DNA of 64,000 nucleotides. Source: Lysinibacillus sp. G4S2. GTDB lineage: Bacteria > Bacillota > Bacilli > Bacillales_A > Planococcaceae. Position numbers and translations under genes: made by a program. The notes under the pieces are model-generated. The model was not told the origin of the DNA, did not search any database, and was given only the letters and a program-made list of their open reading frames with translations. Shown here piece after piece: positions 1 through 8,616 of the stretch. Position 1 is the first letter of the stretch, and each line of letters opens with the position of its first letter. The DNA lies in assembly GCF_030348505.1 (NCBI RefSeq), contig NZ_JAUCFJ010000002.1, positions 3,228,001-3,292,000 of the forward strand, in the 5' to 3' direction.

Positions 1-816
1 CATTTTTATCCATCCTTAACGACAACGCCAAAATCGATAAATGAAGTATATCCTGTTTTTAGAGCATTCGTTTTGTCGCATTCAGATGAATTAAAGGCTT
101 TATTGCAAGAAAAACTTGTCCAGACTAATGAAATTCGTCGTTGTTCTTACCTTTATCCGATGATGACAGAAATCTATGAACGCCATCAAAAACCGTTAGC
201 CTTAATAGAAATTGGTGCTAGTGCAGGGCTTCAGCTTGGCATGGATCAATACAATTACTGCTATAATCAACAGCTTCATGTAACGAATTCTGATAGTTCT
301 TTCGTTTTGTCATCAGAAAATCGAGGAGAATCACTGCCTGCCTCTATTTCGATCTCTCCTGTCGTTTGTCAAAGGATTGGTATCGATTTAAATCCAATTG
401 ATATCCATAATAAAAAAGAGCTTCAATGGCTCCAAGCATTAATTTGGCCAGAGCATCAAGAACGAAGATTGCTATTAAATCAAGCACTCCCTATTTTAAA
501 AGAGCTCGATTTACAGTTGATAAAAGGAGATGGCATTAAACTTCTAAAAGATATTAGTAGAGAAATTAATCAAGAGGCAATGTTAGTTGTTTATCATACA
601 CATGTGGCAAATCAAATCCCAATGGAATTACGTCTAGAATTAATCGAACAACTAAAAGAAATAAGCATGGCACGATCGCTCTACCATTGTTATAACAATA
701 TATTTGATTCACAACTGCACCAGGATTTTATTGATCAAGGAGAAATAGAATCGATACGTATAATGGAACGCCCTGATGGTCATGCGCGGTGGTTTATGTG
801 GTCCAACCAAAAATAA
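1..816 (+). CDS. DUF2332 family protein, 5' truncated by window edge
   Basis: The reading frame is open from base 1 with no stop, so the gene begins before the window. An in-frame TTG at 73 is not needed as a start. The protein shows the DUF2332 pattern: a YPVFRAFV segment, then QTNEIRRCSYLYP, then an EIGASAGLQL glycine-rich loop resembling a methyltransferase nucleotide-binding site, and a C-terminal DGHARWFMW segment. Function is not established for this family; the fold is suggestive of SAM-dependent methyltransferases, but this is inference. The gene is followed by a strong hairpin that separates it from the convergent operon on the other strand. Confidence 0.8.
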   Translation, partial: HFYPSLTTTPKSINEVYPVFRAFVLSHSDELKALLQEKLVQTNEIRRCSYLYPMMTEIYERHQKPLALIEIGASAGLQLGMDQYNYCYNQQLHVTNSDSSFVLSSENRGESLPASISISPVVCQRIGIDLNPIDIHNKKELQWLQALIWPEHQERRLLLNQALPILKELDLQLIKGDGIKLLKDISREINQEAMLVVYHTHVANQIPMELRLELIEQLKEISMARSLYHCYNNIFDSQLHQDFIDQGEIESIRIMERPDGHARWFMWSNQK

Positions 817-827
817 AAAGCATGAAA

Positions 828-862
828 AGACGCTACATAAGATTTCCTCTCATGTAGCGTCT
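828..862. terminator. Bidirectional intrinsic terminator
   Basis: A perfect 11-bp stem, AGACGCTACAT paired with ATGTAGCGTCT, is flanked by A-rich and T-rich tracts. It sits between the convergent DUF2332 gene and the FMN reductase gene, so it can serve both. Confidence 0.8.
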
Positions 863-879
863 AAATTTTATAGTAATCT

Positions 880-1446
880 CTAAAAATCATATTCCGCATC
901 TTTTTTCGCACGAATTTCTGCAAACGCTTCAGCTACCATCACTGTATCCTCAGCTAAACGCTCAAGGCGGAATAAGACGTCATCATTCACAATTTCCTTC
1001 CGCAAAAAATCCTTCTCCTCTATAAATACATATGTTGGAACAATATGTGCTTTCATATAAGCGAGAATTGGCTTTAACTGCTGCTCAATCATTAGATAGT
1101 GTTTAGATGTGCCCGCTGTAACAACCATACTCACCACTTTATCGCGAAAGGCATTAACCGGTAGTAAGTCAAAAATATTTTTCAATGTTGCTGGGATTGA
1201 CGCTTGAAATGTTGGCGTTCCAATAACTATTGCATCTGCAGCCATAATTGTTTCAGTCACATATTTCGTATCCCCATCATATTCAAAATAATTACGCCCA
1301 TCACTGAATTGCATGTTGTATTCAGCAAGATCAAGTAACGTTACTTCATGCTCCGGATATTTTTCTTGTAAAATTTCAACCACTTTACTAATAGCTGTTT
1401 TTGTTTTTGAGCCGACAATGGAACCGGCTAGTGCAACGATTTTCAT
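880..1446 (-). CDS. NAD(P)H-dependent FMN reductase
   Basis: Predicted flavodoxin-fold reductase of 188 residues (SsuE/ArsH-like FMN_red family) that would supply reduced FMN. The N-terminal strand MKIVALAGS leads into a Ser/Thr-rich phosphate-binding loop, and a GTPTFQASIPATLKNIFDLL segment near residues 76-95 is typical of the family. The ATG at 1446 is preferred over a GTG at 1455 because an AAGGGGTG ribosome binding site lies about 8 nt upstream of the ATG. It follows the luciferase-like monooxygenase by a few bases. The pair looks like a two-component flavin system in which this protein reduces FMN for its neighbour. Confidence 0.85.
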   Translation of the reverse strand: MKIVALAGSIVGSKTKTAISKVVEILQEKYPEHEVTLLDLAEYNMQFSDGRNYFEYDGDTKYVTETIMAADAIVIGTPTFQASIPATLKNIFDLLPVNAFRDKVVSMVVTAGTSKHYLMIEQQLKPILAYMKAHIVPTYVFIEEKDFLRKEIVNDDVLFRLERLAEDTVMVAEAFAEIRAKKDAEYDF

Positions 1447-1458
1447 ACTGAGCACCCC

Positions 1459-2514
1459 TTATTTCGCTGTATATTTTCTGATTGCAGGTAGAATATCTTT
1501 CCCTATAATTTCAATATTTTTCATTAATTTTTCAAATGGCACACCGCCAAAATCAATTTGTGCCATAAATCGTTGCATGCCATATAGCTCGTATTGATAT
1601 AGTAATTTTTCAATAATCTGTTCCTTACTTCCGACCATTAAGGCGTCACGTGTATCGGGCGCTTGCGCAAATTGTTGCTTTGGATAACCTGCGCCACGAA
1701 TTGCTTGGAATCCACCATTTAAATGTGGATACATTCCTTGGAGCGCCTCTTTCGTCGTATCAGCTACATAGAATAAACTTGTCGTAGCAATCGGTAACTC
1801 TTTCGGGTCAAAGCCACTTCGCTCCGCTGCTTCTCTATAAGCATCTACTGATGGCTTGAAGTTAACAGCTGGCCCACCTAATGTCGTTAGCATCATTGGA
1901 ATACCCATATAACCTGCTTTAATGGCACTAGCAGGGGGTCCGCCGACAGCTCGCCAAATTGGTAACGAGCCATTTTTCGGTTGCGGCAAAATTTGCGCAT
2001 TGTGAAGCGGTGCACGGAATTGCCCTTCCCAAGTGACAAGCTCCTCTTCATTAATTTTTTTCAGGAGCTCTAATTTTTCCTCAAAAATCTCTTCATAATC
2101 CTGTAAATCAACGCCTAGTAATTGATATGCACCTACTCGTGAGCCACGCCCCGCAACTATTTCTGCACGCCCATCTGAAATTAAATCAATCGTTGCAAAA
2201 TCTTCATATACACGTACCGGATCAGAGACACTTAGTACCGTCGCGGAGCTTGTTAGTTTAATTTTTGATGTAGCTTGTGCAATTGCTCCTAAAACAACTG
2301 TGTGTGCCTGTGTTGTAAAGTACGATTGATGACTTTCGCCTACACCAAATACATCGATACCTGCTTGTTCTGCTAGCTTACTTGCTTCTATTAGCTCCTG
2401 AATGCGTTGCTGAGCTGTGATACGTTCACCTGTTAACGGATTTGGGATATGATCACCTAATGAATAAAGCCCAAATTCAATACCCTTTGATTGATCAATA
2501 CGATATTTTTCCAT
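1459..2514 (-). CDS. LLM class flavin-dependent oxidoreductase
   Basis: Luciferase-like monooxygenase of 351 residues. The family uses FMNH2 and O2 on small organic substrates; the substrate here is unknown. Family marks are the N-terminal FGLYSLGDH strand, the GVGESHQSYF segment, SSATVLSVSDPVRVYEDFATID and the AGRGSR turn. I start at the ATG at 2514, which has an AAGGAG ribosome binding site 11 nt upstream; the GTG at 2526 would sit directly on that site. It is packed between the dioxygenase and the FMN reductase in one operon behind the MarR regulator, which suggests a role in defence against, or breakdown of, aromatic or quinone-like compounds. Confidence 0.85.
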   Translation of the reverse strand: MEKYRIDQSKGIEFGLYSLGDHIPNPLTGERITAQQRIQELIEASKLAEQAGIDVFGVGESHQSYFTTQAHTVVLGAIAQATSKIKLTSSATVLSVSDPVRVYEDFATIDLISDGRAEIVAGRGSRVGAYQLLGVDLQDYEEIFEEKLELLKKINEEELVTWEGQFRAPLHNAQILPQPKNGSLPIWRAVGGPPASAIKAGYMGIPMMLTTLGGPAVNFKPSVDAYREAAERSGFDPKELPIATTSLFYVADTTKEALQGMYPHLNGGFQAIRGAGYPKQQFAQAPDTRDALMVGSKEQIIEKLLYQYELYGMQRFMAQIDFGGVPFEKLMKNIEIIGKDILPAIRKYTAK

Positions 2515-2529
2515 GTAGTAGTTCACTCC

Positions 2530-3471
2530 TTAATCTAGTGGCTCTAAAATAGCCTCAATTTCAGCACGTTTTTCTTCTAAAAATGGTGGAAGATCGAGCT
2601 CTTTACCAAGATCCTCTATTGCCGCATCAACTGTAAACCCGGGACCATCTGTTGCCATTTCAAATAAAATTCCATTGCGATCTCTAAAATAAAGACTTTG
2701 GAAGTAATAGCGATCCACTATTCCTGTACTATCTAAGCCTCGCTCCTTAATTTTGGCATCCCATTCCTGTAATTCCTCAACGTTTGCAACACGGAGCGCA
2801 AGATGATGAATGCTACCACGACCGGGCTTCTCACTAGGACCTTCTAATTCTTTAACGACAATCTCTCCTAGCACTTCACCTTCGATAGATTGAAGAACTG
2901 CTTCTTTGTCACTTTCTGCTACAGTTGTATAATGAAAAAGCCCTTTTAATAAATTCACTGTGCGATGCAAATAACGAACTGTAATTTCAACTGTCCCCAT
3001 CCCTAAAATGCGATGTTCTGTAGGGATTTCGGAGCCGTCCCATGGTTGCCAATCGGCTGGCGTTTCTTGACCATGATGATTTAAAAGTACCATTCGTAAC
3101 CCTTCATGATCCTCAAAAAACAAGGCATCTTTACCTGCATATGTGGTAATTTCACTATGTTGAACATCTAACTGTTGAAAACGATTTTTCCAATATTGAA
3201 GACTGTCATAGTTTGACACTAGTAACCCAATACGTGTAATGGCATTTGTGCCTCGAACTGTACGTCCTGCTACGGGCATTTCAAAAAATGTTAATTCCGT
3301 ACCTGCCGCACCTGTTAAATCTCCATAAAATAAATGATACATAGATGGCGAATCTTGATTGACAGTTTTTTTCACACGACGTAATCCAAGAATTTTTGTA
3401 TAAAAATCATTATTACGTTTACCATTTTTCGTTAGCATTGATATATGATGATGACCACTTAATTTGTTCAT
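2530..3471 (-). CDS. Ring-cleaving dioxygenase, VOC family (MhqO/MhqA-like)
   Basis: Vicinal-oxygen-chelate protein of 313 residues with two glyoxalase-like repeats, the first opening with SGHHHISMLTKN and the second near residues 155-275 with SIHHLALRVANVEE. Candidate metal ligands are His in the two H-H-hydrophobic strands and a Glu in RNGILFEMATDGPGF. Length and order match the MhqO/MhqA group linked in Bacillus subtilis to resistance to methylhydroquinone and catechol. The start has AGGAGG 8 nt upstream. A palindromic operator lies between this gene and marR, so it probably has its own repressed promoter as well as read-through. Confidence 0.85.
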   Translation of the reverse strand: MNKLSGHHHISMLTKNGKRNNDFYTKILGLRRVKKTVNQDSPSMYHLFYGDLTGAAGTELTFFEMPVAGRTVRGTNAITRIGLLVSNYDSLQYWKNRFQQLDVQHSEITTYAGKDALFFEDHEGLRMVLLNHHGQETPADWQPWDGSEIPTEHRILGMGTVEITVRYLHRTVNLLKGLFHYTTVAESDKEAVLQSIEGEVLGEIVVKELEGPSEKPGRGSIHHLALRVANVEELQEWDAKIKERGLDSTGIVDRYYFQSLYFRDRNGILFEMATDGPGFTVDAAIEDLGKELDLPPFLEEKRAEIEAILEPLD

Positions 3472-3488
3472 GAATGTTTCCTCCTTAT

Positions 3489-3510
3489 TATCACTTGACT
3501 AAGCAAGTGA
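3489..3510. promoter_or_regulatory. MarR-type operator, copy 1
   Basis: The site TATCACTTGACTAAGCAAGT continues with GA and contains the inverted arms CACTTG and CAAGTG. It lies between marR and the dioxygenase start. Nearly the same sequence recurs at 3989-4012 upstream of marR, giving the shared pattern TATCACTTnACTAnGCAAnT followed by GA. The match argues that one regulator, most likely the adjacent MarR, binds both. Confidence 0.75.
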
Positions 3511-3524
3511 AAGTGTAAAAAAAA

Positions 3525-3968
3525 TCACGCTGGTGGTAATTTTTTTTCACGACTATGCTTCTCTAGTTTTGACATAAGTGTATATAAAGATTTCATTTCT
3601 TCTTCTGTTAATACTTCTTCAAAAAATGAGGATTGAAAGTGTAGCTGACTTGGTGTCGCCGCATCTATCATCTGCTCGCCTTTAGCTGTAAGCGAGATTG
3701 TTTTCGTCTTCCAATTTTGTTTACGCTCAATTAGTCCCTCTTTTTCAAGACGAGCAAGCATCCGAGACATACCACCTTGCGTGATTATCACTTTCTCTGC
3801 TAGCTGTGATTGCGTTAACGGCGCATATGTCTTTATTTGAATAAGGACATCAAATTGTGCAGTCGTTAAGTCAAAGTTTTTTAAAAATTCATTGGATAGC
3901 TGGTTACTTTGATTTGTAAAGCGCATCATCCGAATCCATGTCAGTGATCCAAGCGTGTGTTTTCTCAT
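3525..3968 (-). CDS. MarR family transcriptional regulator
   Basis: Winged-helix regulator of 147 residues. The helix-turn-helix lies around residues 58-85 ([20 protein letters not shown]), followed by the wing [10 protein letters not shown]. MarR proteins bind palindromes as dimers and usually release DNA on binding phenolic ligands or on thiol oxidation. The ATG at 3968 is chosen over the GTG at 3971 because GGAGG is 8 nt upstream. It heads the operon with the ring-cleaving dioxygenase and flavin enzymes. The same palindrome occurs before it and after it, so autoregulation plus control of the downstream genes is likely. Confidence 0.85.
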   Translation of the reverse strand: MRKHTLGSLTWIRMMRFTNQSNQLSNEFLKNFDLTTAQFDVLIQIKTYAPLTQSQLAEKVIITQGGMSRMLARLEKEGLIERKQNWKTKTISLTAKGEQMIDAATPSQLHFQSSFFEEVLTEEEMKSLYTLMSKLEKHSREKKLPPA

Positions 3969-3988
3969 CACTTCATCCTCCTTTCAAT

Positions 3989-4012
3989 TATCACTTTACT
4001 ACGCAAATGATA
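3989..4012. promoter_or_regulatory. MarR-type operator, copy 2
   Basis: The site begins TATCACTTTACTACGCAAAT and ends GATA, with inverted arms TATCA and TGATA. It sits about 20 bp upstream of the marR start codon and matches the copy at 3489-3510. Confidence 0.75.
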
Positions 4013-4022
4013 AACAAGCAAG

Positions 4023-4050
4023 AAAAATATCTTGAATTCGAGATATTTTT
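4023..4050. promoter_or_regulatory. MhqR-like palindromic box
   Basis: The core TATCTTGAATTCGAGATA (4028-4045) differs at one position from TATCTCGAATTCGAGATA, which I recall as the MhqR operator of B. subtilis, and is extended by A/T runs to a 28-bp near-palindrome. It lies upstream of marR, next to the unrelated MarR-type operator. A second MarR-family repressor may therefore act on this promoter. The comparison with the published box is from memory. Confidence 0.6.
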
Positions 4051-4095
4051 CAGTGTGAAGATTACACTATATAATGCCATGCGTAGTAATTGGAT

Positions 4096-4194
4096 AAAGT
4101 TTCCTTGTAAGGCAAAAGAAATTCTCCCTGTTTCTTCAGACACCACTATGACGAGTGCATCACTTAATTCACTTAGTCCTAATGCTGCTCGAGA
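4096..4194 (-). pseudogene. Fragment of a diadenylate cyclase (DAC domain)
   Basis: The minus strand encodes SRAALGLSELSDALVIVV followed by SEETGRISFALQG, which matches the conserved catalytic part of DisA_N/DAC diadenylate cyclases (RHRAA...SEETG...ISxA). Only about 33 residues remain, and the upstream side is replaced by a different gene fragment at about 4195. It is a relic with no start and no complete domain. Confidence 0.7.
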
Positions 4195-4195
4195 C

Positions 4196-4267
4196 TGATT
4201 GTTGTGGTCTTGCTAGTGCTGACTCAAGTAATCCATGATCTTTAACACCAATTTGTTCATCCGCTGA
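4196..4267 (-). pseudogene. Fragment of a Doc/Fic-type (death-on-curing) toxin
   Basis: The minus strand encodes SADEQIGVKDHGLLESALAR followed by PQ, matching the GxRDxGLLESALARPQ signature near the N-terminus of Doc family toxins. The frame continues into a stop soon after and abuts the diadenylate cyclase fragment in another frame. The rest of the toxin, including the HxFx(D/N)xNKR catalytic motif, is absent. Confidence 0.65.
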
Positions 4268-4411
4268 CAGCCATTTGAAAATTAATATAATGAGTCATCG
4301 ATTGACTAATCCCTTCAAAGCCTTCTTATGAGCTTCCATTTCGTCGTTCAATATGTCAAAAAGTCAACATGAATACCCATAGCTCTATTGTAAGTTTTAG
4401 AGACTTAAAAT

Positions 4412-4750
4412 CAGGCGTGTTGATTAGGAAAAAATAGGTTTATTATTGATCGATGAAAGGGTTTTTCTTGTTGCTATTTAGTGTCGAGCCCCAAAACAGA
4501 ATCGCTAAAGCTACTTTCGTTCGTTTTATAGGAATACTTTGAAGATTTATCGAAACAAAATCGCCCTTTATCGAAACTTTTTGGGCTTTTATCGAAAAAC
4601 AAGCTCTTTCTATCAAAGAAATCAACCACATGTTATGATGAAGAGCTTGTAGCTACGGGCTACTCGACGCTCGCTCGTAGGAAGCCTTGCTCTGTGCGAA
4701 AGCGAAGCGTCAGCGACAAAGCGAGGAGCCCGTAGCAATCAACAGACCTG
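4412..4750. mobile_element. Short non-coding element (family A, copy 1) with 9-bp target duplication
   Basis: The left end is CAGGCGTGTTGATTAGG and the right end, read inward from the other strand, is CAGGTCTGTTGAT. The direct repeat ACTTAAAAT occurs immediately outside both ends (4403-4411 and 4751-4759), the mark of a transposition event. Inside are TATCGAAA-type cores starting at 4548, 4569, 4590 and 4611, exactly 21 bp apart, and a GC-richer segment whose arms GCTACGGGCTACTCG and CGAGGAGCCCGTAGC can pair. No protein is recognisable. Related copies lie at 34311-34470 and 43293-43964. Confidence 0.75.
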
Positions 4751-4848
4751 ACTTAAAATATAAATATTTGACCATTTCGCTTACATTCCAGCTTCGAAGA
4801 GAGGAAATTTACAACAGAACAAAACCATTAATTTTTCACACTTTAAAA

Positions 4849-4888
4849 AAACACGTATACCCATTAGAAATCTAACGAATACACGTGT
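4849..4888 (-). terminator. Intrinsic terminator of the small membrane protein gene
   Basis: Read on the minus strand, CACGTGTAT and ATACGTG form a stem followed by a T-run. It lies just after the stop codon of the 4900-5130 gene. Confidence 0.55.
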
Positions 4889-4899
4889 TGTAATTTAGC

Positions 4900-5130
4900 T
4901 TACATATGTCCAGCACGAATTTTCTTCACAATGCTGAATGTTGTGTAGGCAGCAGCTGGTGCAAGCACTGCGATAAAAATAAGCCAAACCGTTAAGTTGT
5001 CCGTTGCTTTTAATGTGGCATAATTAGTTTTAACAAAAACAATAAGGCCAAATAGTAATAAATAACTCAGCACATTTGGAAAAATAACGATTAAACGTAA
5101 TAGTGCTGGTGGCATTTTTTGCTGATTCAT
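4900..5130 (-). CDS. Small two-helix membrane protein
   Basis: The 76-residue product has two predicted membrane segments, PALLRLIVIFPNVLSYLLLF and LTVWLIFIAVLAPAAAYTTF, separated by a short polar loop, with a basic C-terminus. The ATG at 5130 has GGGGAG 8 nt upstream and is preferred over the GTG at 5139. I do not recognise a family. It stands alone between a mobile element and the chemoreceptor gene and has its own terminator. Confidence 0.65.
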   Translation of the reverse strand: MNQQKMPPALLRLIVIFPNVLSYLLLFGLIVFVKTNYATLKATDNLTVWLIFIAVLAPAAAYTTFSIVKKIRAGHM

Positions 5131-5228
5131 ATAAACCACTCCCCTTTATTCAATTATACGCAAATCTACTATTAACTGCATTATATTTCTTTAATATTCC
5201 AAATCTTCGTTTTCACTATCTATTTTAT

Positions 5229-7223
5229 TTAGACTTTATATTTGCCTGCTGATTGTTGTAAATTATCTGCTGTTGCATTTAACTTATCAATAATCGATGT
5301 CATTTCATTCATACTTACTGCTTGATTTTTAGCCTTTTGAGCAACATCGGCAACGCTTGCTGAAGTCTGTTTTGCCAATAATGATACATCTTCCATCGTA
5401 GCCGTGACTTCCTCTGTGCTGGCTGCGATTTCCTCTGTTGTACTCGATACTAAATCTACTTGTTCTGCTATTACTTGGACATCATTGTTAATGCCTTCAA
5501 AAGATTGCTGTGCTTCATGGACAACAGATCGACCAGCATTTAATACATCAGCAGTAGAATAAATGACTGATACAATGTTAGCTGTCTCCCTTTGTACATT
5601 CATCACAACTTGAGAAATACGCTCAGCTGCTAGCTTTGAATCCTCTGCCAATTTGCGAACTTCCTCTGCCACTACAGCAAATCCTTTACCCGCTTCACCT
5701 GCTCGGGCCGCTTCAATAGATGCATTTAGCGCTAATAGGTTTGTTTGTTCTGAAATTCCAGTAATGACATTTGTAAACTCACCAATCATGCCAGATAATT
5801 TTTCTAATTCTTGTGTACTTACTACCGAAAGATTTGTCTTTTCATGAACTTCCACTAATTGCTTTTGTAACTTGTTCATAATTTGTAAGCCATTATTCGC
5901 ATTTTCTTCTGTATTGCGAGAAATGGTAGAAACCTCAACAATGGATTCGGAAATATGTTGGATACTGCGTGCCAATTCTTCCATTGATAACGCACTGTCT
6001 TCTGTATTTTGCTGTTGCGCACAAGATGCTTGAGCAACCTGACTAGATTCTTCCTGAATGATTTCAGATGAATCGAGTGTATGATGTGCATTTTCTTGAA
6101 TTATGTATGTTGCCTCCTTAATTTGGCTAGCTTCCTGCTTCAATTCACGCATTATGAATTGAAAGTTTTCCATCATTCCGTTAAATGATACTACTAATTG
6201 ACCAATCTCATCCTTAGAGTTTACATTTATTCGCTTTGTTAAATCCGCTTCGCCCTTACTAATGTCCTCAAGTGAATCGCGTACACTTACAATTCGGGAG
6301 ACCTGTTTAGAAATAGAAAAACCAGTAATGACGAAAATGACACACACAACGATTAATGAAGCAATAATTGTTCCTATCAAAATATGTGAAAGTACTTCAT
6401 TTGAAACAACGATAGCTAAATATGTACCATTTGATAACGGTTTTACGTATTGCGTAACACGTGTTCCATCATAACGTCCCGAAAATTCAGATGCTTTTTG
6501 CGTTGAAAATTTTGCTGGTAAAAAACCAATATCCGCTAGATTTCTTTCTGCTGTAGCTGCTATTGTTTCACCTTTGTCATTCACAACAGCTGCATAAAGG
6601 ACCGTTGAGGATAATGATTTGTTAAGCTGATCAATGTAATATTCACTACCGATACTAGCCTCTAAATCTAATAGCTGCTGTCCTTGTCGAGCAACCTGTA
6701 CAATTTGAGGTGCTGCTGGATTCCAACTACTTACCCCAACGAACTTGTAAAATTTATCGTCTACATCACGTATTTGCGCCTTCTGTACAATTTCTTTTGC
6801 ACGTCCATCTAATAGCTGCATATATTCTGCGGCTTGTCCGTCTGGATCAGAACCGAAGTTAAAATCAATTTTCGGTGCTACAGAAGTGACGGTGGTATTT
6901 CCTTTATCATCCGTACTCCATATTTCATCAATGCCTCCACGTTCAGCAATCGCCTTCAAATCTTCATGTGTAGCGCCTTTATCGACAATGTAAGAAGCCA
7001 TTACTGATTCAGCAATCATTTCCTTTTCCATTATTTCTTCCGCTTTTTCTCTTGATTGAATAGCACCCTCCATTCCCATAACGATGGAATTAGCGAGTGC
7101 CTCCCCGTTATTCTTTACACTTTTAGATGTTGCTTGATAAATATAAATAGAAAATGCACCGATAATAAATACGACAATGCACATGATTTCTAGCAGCATT
7201 TTCCATTTCATTGTTTTCCCCAT
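5229..7223 (-). CDS. Methyl-accepting chemotaxis protein
   Basis: Transmembrane chemoreceptor of 664 residues. It has an N-terminal helix (about 8-28), an extracellular sensor of about 250 residues with a Cache-like layout, a second helix (about 283-305), a HAMP domain (about 305-358) and a long cytoplasmic signalling coiled coil. The hairpin tip that contacts CheA and CheW is present as [20 protein letters not shown] followed by [18 protein letters not shown]. The ligand cannot be read from the sequence. It is monocistronic, with no other chemotaxis genes nearby. Confidence 0.9.
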   Translation of the reverse strand: MGKTMKWKMLLEIMCIVVFIIGAFSIYIYQATSKSVKNNGEALANSIVMGMEGAIQSREKAEEIMEKEMIAESVMASYIVDKGATHEDLKAIAERGGIDEIWSTDDKGNTTVTSVAPKIDFNFGSDPDGQAAEYMQLLDGRAKEIVQKAQIRDVDDKFYKFVGVSSWNPAAPQIVQVARQGQQLLDLEASIGSEYYIDQLNKSLSSTVLYAAVVNDKGETIAATAERNLADIGFLPAKFSTQKASEFSGRYDGTRVTQYVKPLSNGTYLAIVVSNEVLSHILIGTIIASLIVVCVIFVITGFSISKQVSRIVSVRDSLEDISKGEADLTKRINVNSKDEIGQLVVSFNGMMENFQFIMRELKQEASQIKEATYIIQENAHHTLDSSEIIQEESSQVAQASCAQQQNTEDSALSMEELARSIQHISESIVEVSTISRNTEENANNGLQIMNKLQKQLVEVHEKTNLSVVSTQELEKLSGMIGEFTNVITGISEQTNLLALNASIEAARAGEAGKGFAVVAEEVRKLAEDSKLAAERISQVVMNVQRETANIVSVIYSTADVLNAGRSVVHEAQQSFEGINNDVQVIAEQVDLVSSTTEEIAASTEEVTATMEDVSLLAKQTSASVADVAQKAKNQAVSMNEMTSIIDKLNATADNLQQSAGKYKV

Positions 7224-7586
7224 CTCATCAATTCCCCCTAAAATATACGGTTATTTCCATTTCATCATACAATATCAATTTTATATATTTCATTACTTTT
7301 TTATGAATTTAATATAATAATTTTTAATAATAAAAAAATCGTCACAAATTTGTAGAAATTATATTATTTTTAAAATTAGGAGAAAACACTTAGACAAAAA
7401 AGACTATAATACCAGCAGTTTCATAAAAGAGGAGAAAATACAATAGAGTAACATAATTAGGACATTTACAAACAAAATCTTAATAATTAACAAATTAATC
7501 ACACTAGTCTTAAAGTAGCGATTTAAAAGAAAGAACCTTTTAAATGACGAATCATCTAAAAGGTTCTTTCTTACCAAAATATTATT
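7224..7586. other. Intergenic region, AT-rich, one terminator
   Basis: The stretch holds the promoter region of the chemoreceptor and a hairpin at 7531-7568 (AAGAACCTTTTA pairing with TAAAAGGTTCTT). That hairpin should end transcription of the RNase Z gene. I see no further gene. Confidence 0.6.
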
Positions 7587-8519
7587 CTAGGATAATTTAT
7601 TGTTATGCCATGTAAATATTAATTGATCGGATGTTAAGTAGGTCTGCGGGAAAATCTTCTGTGCTTCCGCTAAAAACAGTGGTAAATCGTGAGGTAGGAA
7701 GCGGGCACTTAAATGGTTCAGAAGTAAATAGTTTACTCCTGCTTGTTGTGCCACCTTTGCCGCCTCGACATTTGTAGAGTGTCCGTAGCTGGCTGCTAAA
7801 TCTGTCGTAGTACCATCAAAGGTCGCTTCATGAATAACGATATCTGCTCCATTAGCTAATGAAACAGCCTCTGGACAATATTTTGTATCCCCTAAAATAG
7901 TGAGCGTAAAGCCTTTTTTAGGGGGAGCGACAACATCTTTCGCATAGACAATGATGCCATTGTCGAGCTCCACATCTTTCCCGCTTTTTAATTGCCCAAG
8001 CAAAGGTCCTTTTGGAACACCAAGTGCTTGCGCTTTTGCCAGTAACAGTTCACCAGGCAAGTCCTTTTGCTCAATACGGTAGCCAAAGCATGGGACTACA
8101 TGCCGTAATTCACTTGCACTCACTGTAAACTGTTCATCCTCATAAATTACACCTTCATGGACTTCAACAAAATGTAATGGATAGGTTAAATGCGTCTTTG
8201 ACAAGGCAAAGGTTTGCTCAATCCATTGCTGTAAACCTTGCGGGCCAAATATTGTTAATGGCTCATCCCCACCTTGAAATGAACGAGAGCTTAAAAAGCC
8301 AGGTAAACCAAAAATATGGTCACCATGTAAATGTGTAATGAATATTTTCGTTACTTTACGGGGCTTTAAGGATGTATGCAAAATTTGATGTTGGGTCGCC
8401 TCTCCACAATCAAAAAGCCACATTTCCCCCACTTCATCTAAAAGCTTTACCATCAGGGCACTTGTATTTCGTTCCTTTGAAGGCATTCCTGCGCCTGTTC
8501 CTAAAAAATGTAGTTGCAC
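7587..8519 (-). CDS. rnz: Ribonuclease Z
   Basis: tRNA 3'-processing endonuclease of the metallo-beta-lactamase fold, about 310 residues. The family marks are the N-terminal FLGTGAGMPSKERN, the zinc motif THLHGDHIFGLPGFL (HxHxDH), the exosite region, and the later LGDTKY, HEATF and SLNHLSARF-like segments supplying further metal ligands. I start at the GTG at 8519 (MQLHFLGTG), which matches the usual N-terminus and has GAGGTGG 5 nt upstream; an in-frame GTG at 8528 would add three residues. It acts on tRNA precursors in the cytoplasm. Confidence 0.93.
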   Translation of the reverse strand: MQLHFLGTGAGMPSKERNTSALMVKLLDEVGEMWLFDCGEATQHQILHTSLKPRKVTKIFITHLHGDHIFGLPGFLSSRSFQGGDEPLTIFGPQGLQQWIEQTFALSKTHLTYPLHFVEVHEGVIYEDEQFTVSASELRHVVPCFGYRIEQKDLPGELLLAKAQALGVPKGPLLGQLKSGKDVELDNGIIVYAKDVVAPPKKGFTLTILGDTKYCPEAVSLANGADIVIHEATFDGTTTDLAASYGHSTNVEAAKVAQQAGVNYLLLNHLSARFLPHDLPLFLAEAQKIFPQTYLTSDQLIFTWHNNKLS

Positions 8520-8576
8520 ATATGCCACCTCACTTCTATATCTATCGCTCTATTGTACCTTATCGTTCACAATAAG

Positions 8577-8612
8577 AAAAACCTTTGGTGACTAGCTTTC
8601 TCCAAAGGTTTT
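8577..8612 (-). terminator. Terminator at the end of the cobalamin operon
   Basis: AAAACCTTTGG pairs with CCAAAGGTTTT and is followed on the minus strand by a T-rich tract. It lies just after the stop codon of the methyltransferase gene, the last gene of the cobalamin operon. Confidence 0.75.
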
Positions 8613-8616
8613 GATA

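Noticed and set aside
3938-4198. Plus-strand frame of 86 residues overlapping the marR operator region
   Set aside because: The opposite strand explains this stretch as operators and a diadenylate cyclase fragment; no ribosome binding site is seen.
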